From JANXSF01 sp043755435 (GTDB lineage Bacteria > Acidobacteriota > Terriglobia > Bryobacterales > Bryobacteraceae): DNA of 64,000 nucleotides. Position 1 is the stretch's first letter. Every line of letters begins with the position of its first letter. This document shows, in pieces, positions 57,346 to 64,000 of the stretch. Location: NCBI GenBank assembly GCA_043755435.1, contig JAYUSZ010000282.1:40457-104456 (forward strand). Direction: 5' to 3'. The notes below the pieces were generated by a model. That model had not been told where the DNA came from. It did no database searches and was given only the letters and a program-made list of their open reading frames with translations. Both the position numbers and the translations under genes were made by a program.

Positions 57346-58542
57346 CTAGACTGCTGCCTTCAAAACTTCCTTCAGCCGCTTGGCAACAATTTCCGCCTCG
57401 CCAGCTTGGAGCATCCAGAAGTTCATATACAAACTATCGTTTGATCCAGGTGTAGTTTCAATCGATGGTTCGCCTTCGCGCAATTTCTTCACTACGTCGG
57501 CATAGGAAGCCTTAATTTTCGACGGGTCCCAGCGAATGTGCAAATGCGGAGTATGATTGGCAATTTCCGGTACAAATATTTCGGTAGTCACGCTAGGGAA
57601 AGTTTTCGCGGCCGATGCAACCACATTCATCCTGCGTTCCCATTCCTTCCATTCGGCTGCATGATCGCGCTTCAGATACGATTCAACGGCGGCCATCATG
57701 CCCACCAATTCTTCCTTGTTCACCTTGTTGCCACGGCCAACCGTATCGCCATTAGGTGATGCATTCAGCCTCGCTGCAGCAATCAAATCGCGACGGCCAA
57801 GGAGCAACCCGGCGCTCTGTGGACCTCGAAGACCCTTGCCTCCACTGAAGGTAACCATGTCGAAACCCATCTTCGTCCACTTCCACAAATTCTCCATGGG
57901 TAGAGAATCTGCCGCCGCATCATTAAACGTTGGAATGCTGTGCTTCTTACCTAAGCGGACGAACTCTTCGTCCTTGATTTTGCCTTCATTATTGTTGGCG
58001 TTGAAGAACAACATCATTGCAGTTCGCTTGCTGACGGCCCTTTCTAATTCGTCCGCGGTCTCCACTTCCACCATGCTCACGCCACAATTGCGCACAGCAT
58101 GATCGTACCCGTAGCGGTGCGATTTCTGGATAATCACTTCGGTTTTCAAACCGGTCATATCGGTCGGGATACGGCGGATCGCATCTGGATCAATTCCAGC
58201 AACGCAGGCTGCTGTGCCGGCAGTCAACGCGGCTGCGGCACCAGATGGAATCATGGCTGCTTCGCAATGTAGAAGCTCAGCAACACGGCGGCCCACTGCG
58301 TCGTGCAGTTCATTCAGACGCACAAATTTATTCGCGGCATAGTTAATGGCATCCATCACCTCTGGACGCATTAACGATGCGGTTAACGCCGTGTAGGTTC
58401 CGGCGGCATTGATCATGGTGCGCACGCCGAGTTCCTTGAAATAGTCGCGACCCTTTGAAGGCCCGGTAGCACCTGCAGCAGAGAATGCGCCTGCGAGCGG
58501 CACCGCTCCGGCAGCTTGTAGAAATCTTCTTCGGTTTGGCAT
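57346..58542 (-). CDS. SelA-like PLP-dependent enzyme with Tat-like leader
   Basis: A 398-residue fold-type I PLP enzyme related to L-seryl-tRNA(Sec) selenium transferase and to D-glucosaminate-6-phosphate ammonia-lyase-like proteins. Motifs are RTMINAAGTYTAL near residue 42, EAAMIPSGAAAALTAG near 95 and TFSGGKGLRGPQ near 235, with the Lys expected to hold PLP. The leader NRRRFLQAAGAVPLAG is a twin-arginine signal, implying export with cofactor bound. The frame is open from 58617, but AGGAGG 9 nt before the ATG at 58542 fixes the start. True SelA activity is unlikely; the substrate is unknown. Confidence 0.82.
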   Translation of the reverse strand: MPNRRRFLQAAGAVPLAGAFSAAGATGPSKGRDYFKELGVRTMINAAGTYTALTASLMRPEVMDAINYAANKFVRLNELHDAVGRRVAELLHCEAAMIPSGAAAALTAGTAACVAGIDPDAIRRIPTDMTGLKTEVIIQKSHRYGYDHAVRNCGVSMVEVETADELERAVSKRTAMMLFFNANNNEGKIKDEEFVRLGKKHSIPTFNDAAADSLPMENLWKWTKMGFDMVTFSGGKGLRGPQSAGLLLGRRDLIAAARLNASPNGDTVGRGNKVNKEELVGMMAAVESYLKRDHAAEWKEWERRMNVVASAAKTFPSVTTEIFVPEIANHTPHLHIRWDPSKIKASYADVVKKLREGEPSIETTPGSNDSLYMNFWMLQAGEAEIVAKRLKEVLKAAV

Positions 58543-58546
58543 GAAC

Positions 58547-61060
58547 TTAAGCCTCCTGATACTGTTTTGCTTGATTATACGCCCGTTCAGACCGGATGGA
58601 ACGAACCTTGCGGACAATTAATTCTAATAGGTTCAGAAGGATTGCCAGTCCAAGTAGGCCAGGCCACCATCGCATGACCGCTGGCACGGTGCGTCCGTTG
58701 GAAGTAAATACCTGATCGATGGATGGGTTGAACTTGCCGTTGGTGAAGGTGCTTATCTGTTTTAACAAATCGGGGTTCGATTCGTAATCGTTTAGCTCTT
58801 CTTCCTGGCGATAGTAACCGATTTCCGGAAACAGCTTTGACTCTTCCAGCGAGCGAACGCGGAACATGCCTTGGCGTTCGCCAACGGCTATGCGGGAACG
58901 GTACAAGCCACCAGCTGATTTTGTTAGCACTATTGGCTGCCGGAAATTATCCGGACCGAAGACATATAAATCAGGAAGCTTGGTTGGTTCGACCGAGGTG
59001 TTGCTAAGCTTGTAGGTGGCCACTAGCTCCGCAGAAACTGGATCCAGTTCAAGATTGGCTTCGGCCTCTTGCACGTGTGGCAAAAGATCGCGTGCCACAT
59101 TTTGCCAGAACTTATCGTATCCGCTCCAGGACATCCATGATTCGGCCCAGCGGCTTTTCGCATCGGAGGTGAAGACAGCCGAACGACCCAGACCATACTG
59201 CCAACGGACCAGCAGCGGGTCTTTTTGATCCACAGCAAGAATTAAGTCGGCCGATTTCTTGGCCTCAAACTTTACATATCCCTTTAATGCTGGTGCGGAT
59301 TCCATACCTACGCCCTCGAGGATCTCCACCTTCTTTTGCACGATTGGGTTGAAGTTCTTTTCCACTGCAGTGGATCCAGTATGTTCCATTACGTCACGAA
59401 GCAGGATCTGTTCCAGTCCCGCAGGATCGTTCAGGAAATAGGCCTTGCCTTTGGCATAGGTGGCAATTTTTTCGAGATAGGCGCGGTTCACATCCTGTCC
59501 CAGGCCGACGGTTGAAATTGTGATCTTGTTCAGTGCTGCTTCTTTGGCCAGCCCAATGCTATCGCCTTCTTCGGAGATACCATCCGTTAACAATACAATG
59601 TGTTTGAAAGTTGCTTTGAAGGGAAGTGCGCGGCGATAGGCTTCGCTTAATGCTGGGGCAATTTGTGTGCCGCCATCGGGCGTAACGCCAGCGATCAGGC
59701 GCTTGATTAACGTGCGGTCTTCCGCTTTGCGAATAGGTACGGCCCATTGAAAAGAGTTGTCAAAAATCAATACACCGACGTAATCTATTGGCCGTAAATT
59801 TTCGACAACACCGATAGAAGCAAGCCGGGCCAATTCCATTTTGCGCCCTTCCATGGAAGAAGATTTGTCCATGATTAGGACGACACAAGTACCTTCAGGC
59901 GAACGTGGCGGCGCGAGCTTGGCGGGGAGTGCTCTTTCCAGAAGATCGACGTCTTTCTTGTTTTCCAGATAAATATTGTGTTCCCCACCGATTACAAGAA
60001 TGCCGCCTCCGCGCTTCACAAAAGCTTCAAGGGAAGCCTTTTTATCGTTGGCCATTGTTTCAAGATCAATGTTATTGAACACCACTATCTGATAGTTAGC
60101 AAGTTTGTTTTCCGCTAGTTCAGATGCGCGATCAATGGTGAATTGAGAAGAGTTCCAAACTCCTAGGAGATGCTTTTCCGATCCTTCAGGATCTTGCGAG
60201 ACAAACAGCAGGCGAGGCTTGCTCAAGGAGATGGCACGAGCGAAACGAACTTCGCCTTGGCCTTCGGCGCGGATCACGCCAGTGAGGTCTACTGAGCCGG
60301 ACGTATTCAAACTTGCGTTTACCCGCACATGATTCACGCCGGGTTCAAGATTCGCTTGCTTCGATCCAATGAGTTTTCCTTCAGCGGATACTTCGACGGT
60401 GACGGCAGACTTTTTCGGAGCGTTTACAACCAGTTCAATGGGGAAGCGATCACCAGTGTATGCTTGCCCTGGAACAAGTACCGAATCTAGCCGAAGCAGG
60501 GGCCTGGGTCTGCCGGCTAATTCGATGGTGTCCATAGGCACACCAAGTTGCTGGGCTTGATAGCTTGCGCGAGCGACGCTGCCTTTGTTTTCGTGTCCAT
60601 CAGAAAGCAGCAGTAGTTTTGGTACCAGCCCTTCGGGCATCGCGGCCATGCCTTCCCGCACCGCCGATTCCAGATTTGTTCCGCGCCCAAGCTCTCCATC
60701 GCTATGCTTGAAATCAAAACCCTTGGCTTGTTCAGCAGAGGTTTCCTTTCGCGAATTGCGGGCGAATGGAATCACCTTTACCCAGTGGCGTCCGCGCTGC
60801 TTCTGCACTTGGTTGGCAACAGCCGAAGCTTTAGCCAGCCCTTCGGTGGAAATACTCTGCGACGTGTCTACCAAAACGGAAATTGCCATTTTCGTTTCCG
60901 TAGTGATGATGGATGGTTCAGCCAGCGCAAGAAGAATCGCACAGAAGCTGAGCGACTTCAAAGTCCACGAAGTACGCTGCCTTCGTTTACGCCATTCCCA
61001 AGCCAGCCAGAGCATCGGGATGATGGCGGCAAGAAGAAACCAGGGCCGTTCAAAGTTCAT
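58547..61060 (-). CDS. Membrane protein with two VWA domains and a GATase1-like segment
   Basis: An 837-residue protein. Two N-terminal helices (PWFLLAAIIPMLWLA; LKSLSFCAILLALA) precede a VWA domain (MIDAS VDTSQSIS near residue 65), a beta-rich region, a GATase1-like segment (about 285-380, RGGGILVIGGEHN), a second VWA domain (MIDAS DKSSSM near 400; TDGISEEGD near 500) and a C-terminal helix. The start at 61060 overlaps the previous stop (ATGA) and follows GGAGG. Such proteins are envelope components in MoxR-linked operons, presumably assembling or activating metal-dependent complexes. Confidence 0.85.
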   Translation of the reverse strand: MNFERPWFLLAAIIPMLWLAWEWRKRRQRTSWTLKSLSFCAILLALAEPSIITTETKMAISVLVDTSQSISTEGLAKASAVANQVQKQRGRHWVKVIPFARNSRKETSAEQAKGFDFKHSDGELGRGTNLESAVREGMAAMPEGLVPKLLLLSDGHENKGSVARASYQAQQLGVPMDTIELAGRPRPLLRLDSVLVPGQAYTGDRFPIELVVNAPKKSAVTVEVSAEGKLIGSKQANLEPGVNHVRVNASLNTSGSVDLTGVIRAEGQGEVRFARAISLSKPRLLFVSQDPEGSEKHLLGVWNSSQFTIDRASELAENKLANYQIVVFNNIDLETMANDKKASLEAFVKRGGGILVIGGEHNIYLENKKDVDLLERALPAKLAPPRSPEGTCVVLIMDKSSSMEGRKMELARLASIGVVENLRPIDYVGVLIFDNSFQWAVPIRKAEDRTLIKRLIAGVTPDGGTQIAPALSEAYRRALPFKATFKHIVLLTDGISEEGDSIGLAKEAALNKITISTVGLGQDVNRAYLEKIATYAKGKAYFLNDPAGLEQILLRDVMEHTGSTAVEKNFNPIVQKKVEILEGVGMESAPALKGYVKFEAKKSADLILAVDQKDPLLVRWQYGLGRSAVFTSDAKSRWAESWMSWSGYDKFWQNVARDLLPHVQEAEANLELDPVSAELVATYKLSNTSVEPTKLPDLYVFGPDNFRQPIVLTKSAGGLYRSRIAVGERQGMFRVRSLEESKLFPEIGYYRQEEELNDYESNPDLLKQISTFTNGKFNPSIDQVFTSNGRTVPAVMRWWPGLLGLAILLNLLELIVRKVRSIRSERAYNQAKQYQEA

Positions 61061-62997
61061 CCTGCTTTCCTCCAGGAGCCCATTTGGCCAGACAACCAAC
61101 GGCTGAAGCTTTGAACTGTGTTAGGGGCAGTAGTGGGGGAATGTAAGCGGATCCGGCCGAACCAGAGCCAATCGAACAACAGGCAAAGGCCCCCGGCGAA
61201 GGCCAGCCACTGCCACAGATCGTAGGAACTTGCGCCACCGGAAAATGCACCCGGAAGGCCGCGCCGTACTTCTTTGGGAGGATCCCATTGGCGGTCGGCT
61301 ACTTCAGGAAGAGTCAAGGAATAGACCTGTTCCCGGCCAGCGGTCATGACGCGAACCATGCCCTCAGTACCAGCGAAAAATTGCAATTTGTTACCTACCA
61401 GAGTGAAGGGCAACGCGACTCCACCATCATTCAAAACCTTGATGCTATCTGGCTTAGTATTGCTATCAACAGCAACGCGCACCATGCCAATACTTTCGCC
61501 ATTCCACTCTTTTTGCCGCGCCACTTCCGGTGCAAGCCAATTTAGAATATTGGCGAACAGAAGGGGTGCCGCAAGTTCATACCGCAGTTGTGATTTTGCT
61601 GGATGGAAGCCAAGCACCACAGCACGATTCGGTTCGGTGACGGCAACGATGACCGGCTTGCCATCTGCATCGGCGATGGTGGAGGCGGCTGGTGCGCCAG
61701 CGAAATAGACACCACGATCAAGCCGTACGTCGCCAGTACGCAACCCCTCGCCAATGGGATGTTCGTTGCGCCACGAAAGCTTCATTCCGCCATTGATAGG
61801 ACTAGCCACGCCTGCGGGAGAATTCATGCCGGTTGGCTCGATATAGATAGCGCGGCCTTTCGGCGGCGAGGAAGGAAGGAAGTGATCTAGAATAACGAGG
61901 GACGCTTTTGTGTCTGGAGTGTAGGAACGGGTTGACAGAAACCTAGGGATAATCCAAGGATGCACGCCCAGAAAAGGCCGCAGCAATTCCGGTTCATCGG
62001 AATACACAGCAACGTCCAAAAGCCGTTGGGCGGGCAACTCAAACAGGGCACTGTTATCGGCGGCAATGGCATCCTGCACAATTAAGCGAATTTCCAATTC
62101 TCCGCCGGCTTTTGTGCGGAATTCATAGCGGCTACTTTGGTCACCGCCAGGGGCTAGTTCCAGGCGTCCGGATGCAACCGGGGCATGGCCATATGCAAGC
62201 GCCACTGGTATTGTGCGAGCTTTTGTTCCGAAGTTATGAGCAGTGACAAACACTTCCCAAAGTTCGCCATCGGTGGCGGCACGGCGGAGAGACACTTTGC
62301 GCAATCCGACATTTTCACCGCCCTTGCGAACTGAAAGAAGCCGGAAATTCTTTGGTAGATTGAGGGACTCTTCTTTATCAGCAACGCGGCCTGCGCCCGT
62401 GTATACAATCTCGCCTTCTCCTCGGCCATGGAGCCGCTGCATTTGCTTGGCAAAATCGATTGCTTGTGTCAGCTGTAACGCAGAGGAACTGGGCCTGGCA
62501 GTTTTGATGGCAACTTCTAAAACACCACGGTTGGATTCAAACACAGTGGCGGGTGTGGCAAGCGCATCAGAAGCCACAACCATTACGCGGTCGTTGGAGG
62601 GCAAGGAGCGGAGGTAGGCTAAAGCGTCAGCCTTCGATTGATCCATTATGGTGCGGCGTGCATTGCCTTTCGTCCCATCGGAGGCTTTCATCCAGGCGGA
62701 AGTGTCCAACAGCAGAACGTGATCTCGCAGGGAGCGTTCGGGCGATCCCCACCGCAATTGACCCAGCGCGGCCAGCAGCAGAAGGAGGCCTAAGATTTGG
62801 AGTAGCAGTGATAACGGCTGTTGAATCTTTCTGCGCTGCTTGGCTTCAGGTGGCTTTTCAGCAGGGGTCCAAAAACGGAGCGTGGCGACCTTGATCTTCT
62901 TCCGGGAACGGTCCAGCAAATAGAGTGCGACAACAACGCCGCCCAGGACGCTGAAGAGCGCCGTAAATTCCGTCATGCTGAGGTTGAGGAAAAACAT
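61057..62997 (-). CDS. BatA-like membrane protein with VWA domain
   Basis: A 646-residue protein with an N-terminal BatA (aerotolerance-type) region: helices at about 9-27 and 60-80 around YLLDRSRKKIKVATLRFW. A VWA domain follows (LLLDTSAWMKASDG near 92, a partial MIDAS with Trp after the first Ser), then a long beta-rich periplasmic part. A C-terminal helix (LWQWLAFAGGLCLLFDWL, near 612) leads to a short tail. It is flanked by DUF58 (2-nt gap) and the double-VWA gene (4-nt overlap). An internal ATG at 62976 lacks a ribosome site. Confidence 0.83.
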   Translation of the reverse strand: MFFLNLSMTEFTALFSVLGGVVVALYLLDRSRKKIKVATLRFWTPAEKPPEAKQRRKIQQPLSLLLQILGLLLLLAALGQLRWGSPERSLRDHVLLLDTSAWMKASDGTKGNARRTIMDQSKADALAYLRSLPSNDRVMVVASDALATPATVFESNRGVLEVAIKTARPSSSALQLTQAIDFAKQMQRLHGRGEGEIVYTGAGRVADKEESLNLPKNFRLLSVRKGGENVGLRKVSLRRAATDGELWEVFVTAHNFGTKARTIPVALAYGHAPVASGRLELAPGGDQSSRYEFRTKAGGELEIRLIVQDAIAADNSALFELPAQRLLDVAVYSDEPELLRPFLGVHPWIIPRFLSTRSYTPDTKASLVILDHFLPSSPPKGRAIYIEPTGMNSPAGVASPINGGMKLSWRNEHPIGEGLRTGDVRLDRGVYFAGAPAASTIADADGKPVIVAVTEPNRAVVLGFHPAKSQLRYELAAPLLFANILNWLAPEVARQKEWNGESIGMVRVAVDSNTKPDSIKVLNDGGVALPFTLVGNKLQFFAGTEGMVRVMTAGREQVYSLTLPEVADRQWDPPKEVRRGLPGAFSGGASSYDLWQWLAFAGGLCLLFDWLWFGRIRLHSPTTAPNTVQSFSRWLSGQMGSWRKAG

Positions 62998-62999
62998 CC

Positions 63000-63881
63000 C
63001 TAGTAGATCCCTCGGGCTAACATCAGCGGACCGAAGATTGCCTCCTCAACTGGAGTGGATGTGGGGACACCAACATATTTGCCACCTTTACGTAAAGCCA
63101 TTTGACGCACTGCGGCGGCATAGGTATCGAAGGCGGTTGTGTATGCTTCACGAGCCTCATCATCAAAGTTCATTTTGACGGTCTGCCCTGTTTCGGCGTC
63201 TTCAACTTCCAACTCCCCAGTCCATGGCGGACGGCGATCCTGGTCGGACCACAGGTGAATCAGAAAGACTTCATGGCCAAAATCGGACAGATACTGAATG
63301 GGTTTTTCGGCGTCGCGATCATCCAGAAAATCGGAGATCAGGATAAGCAATCCGCGCTGAGGGTATTCGGCCAGAAATTGACGGGACACTTTCAGAAAAT
63401 CTGTCTTGCCACCAGCTTCGGTTTTGGAAAGATACTCAGCTATGGGTTGAAAACGATGCCGCCCGCCACCGGCAGTGATAGGGTCAAGCAAAGTGTCACG
63501 GAACGGTTGAATCAGGATGGTTTCAAGCCGCACCAGACCGACGTAGCAAAGAGCAGCGGCAAGCTTTCGGGCGTAGTCAAATTTATCGGGATCGCCTGTG
63601 GCCATTGAGCTGGAAGCATCGACAAGAAAGCGCACTGGAACACGCGGTTCCACTTGAAACATTTTCAAGATCAAACGTTCCAGCCGCATGTAAGCGCGCC
63701 AATTGACTGCACGCAGATCATCACCCTGATGAAAACTACGATGATCTAAGAACTCCTGACCCGATCCTGAAAAGCGCGAGGCATTGTGCCCACCCACCAG
63801 ACCAGGAAAAGATTTCTGCCAGTGGATTGTGAGCCGTTCTAAACGCTCCAGAAATTGCCGGTCAATCAGAGCTTCCGCCAT
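63000..63881 (-). CDS. DUF58 domain-containing protein
   Basis: A 293-residue cytoplasmic protein of the DUF58 family, VWA-like, that pairs with MoxR ATPases. The signature is GSGQEFLDHRSFHQGDD followed by LRAVNWRAYMRLERLILK (about residues 40-75), then a VWA-like fold starting FLVDASSSM near 86. LLILISDFLDDRDAEKP near 175 is typical. It starts 5 nt after the MoxR stop and is presumed to be a chaperone-like partner of that ATPase. Confidence 0.9.
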   Translation of the reverse strand: MAEALIDRQFLERLERLTIHWQKSFPGLVGGHNASRFSGSGQEFLDHRSFHQGDDLRAVNWRAYMRLERLILKMFQVEPRVPVRFLVDASSSMATGDPDKFDYARKLAAALCYVGLVRLETILIQPFRDTLLDPITAGGGRHRFQPIAEYLSKTEAGGKTDFLKVSRQFLAEYPQRGLLILISDFLDDRDAEKPIQYLSDFGHEVFLIHLWSDQDRRPPWTGELEVEDAETGQTVKMNFDDEAREAYTTAFDTYAAAVRQMALRKGGKYVGVPTSTPVEEAIFGPLMLARGIY

Positions 63882-63886
63882 CGATT

Positions 63887-64000
63887 AGGCCGCCGCGGGC
63901 ACTACGCTCTTGACGATCTCCTTGAGAATTGTATCTGGAGTTTCTCCATCGGCATGGGCATCGAAGTTCAGAATGATGCGGTGACGCAGCACGGATTGGG
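63887..64000 (-). CDS. MoxR-type AAA ATPase, C-terminal fragment (partial)
   Basis: The last 37 residues of a protein that starts beyond the window. The tail QSVLRHRIILNFDAHADG is the standard end of the MoxR lid domain, and the protein finishes VKSVVPAAA. DUF58 follows after 5 nt, the normal order in moxR operons. The ATPase sites lie outside the window. Confidence 0.82.

Noticed and set aside
57346..58542. Selenocysteine synthase and a selenocysteine system
   Set aside because: The enzyme has an export leader and no selB, selD or selC is visible; SelA-like fold only.
1..64000. tRNA, rRNA, insertion sequences, prophage, CRISPR-Cas
   Set aside because: No cloverleaf, rRNA-like block, transposase, phage gene or regular repeat array was found by reading; an RNA covariance search would be needed to exclude small RNAs.

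Overview
The window looks like a chromosomal segment of an acidobacterium, probably Bryobacterales (Solibacter-like). This rests on two roughly 1100-residue Oar-type TonB-dependent receptors with N-terminal carboxypeptidase-regulatory domains, repeated pairs of DUF1549/DUF1553 'planctomycete cytochromes' with DUF1501 proteins, a DUF1592/DUF1552 pair, many sulfatases with short twin-arginine-like leaders, a BlaI/BlaR1 pair whose sensor ends in a TonB domain, a PEP-CTERM protein and a secreted ankyrin protein. Planctomycetes and Verrucomicrobia share the DUF and sulfatase families, but the large Oar-like receptors fit Acidobacteria better. No rRNA, tRNA, CRISPR array, prophage or insertion sequence was seen.

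Layout. (1) 1-1.4 kb: end of a DUF1553 gene coupled to a DUF1501 gene. (2) 1.5-9.2 kb, plus strand: a tightly coupled nine-gene operon: glycogen debranching enzyme, two SDR oxidoreductases, two small membrane proteins (one of 47 aa with a TTG start), a ferric-reductase-like/Rieske fusion, a membrane-anchored Cys/His protein, a two-domain OlsF-like acyltransferase and a DoxX-like protein. (3) 9.9-14.4 kb: three sulfatases in a row. (4) 14.46-16.8 kb: BlaI, BlaR1-TonB fusion and a periplasmic TonB-like protein behind a promoter covered by a 37-bp operator. (5) 30.7-17.1 kb, minus strand: an eight-gene operon (DUF1592 cytochrome, DUF1552, ankyrin, amidohydrolase, TonB receptor, two sulfatases, amidohydrolase), with a 16-bp perfect palindrome at its promoter. 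(6) 34.55-30.85 kb, minus: DUF1549/1553 plus DUF1501. (7) 34.7-44.8 kb, plus: Gfo/Idh oxidoreductase, then DUF1549/1553, DUF1501, sugar isomerase, DUF1549/1553 and DUF1501.

(8) 44.8-48.8 kb, minus: a small hypothetical protein and the second TonB receptor. (9) 48.8-53.4 kb, plus: seven-haem TPR cytochrome, DUF1501, Fpg/Nei glycosylase. (10) 53.4-56 kb: Hsp20, a proline-rich PEP-CTERM protein and a decayed PIN toxin-antitoxin pair. (11) 64-56.3 kb, minus: MoxR, DUF58, two VWA proteins, an exported SelA-like PLP enzyme and a TonB/Sel1 protein.

How the genes fit together (inference): receptors import oligomers, Tat-exported sulfatases, amidohydrolases, isomerases and oxidoreductases process them in the periplasm, and haem-bearing DUF1549/1592 proteins with their DUF1501/1552 partners form an uncharacterised periplasmic redox or hydrolytic layer. 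The best candidate for an undescribed system is the coupled membrane redox module at 4.9-7.0 kb; the second is the eight-gene operon in (5).
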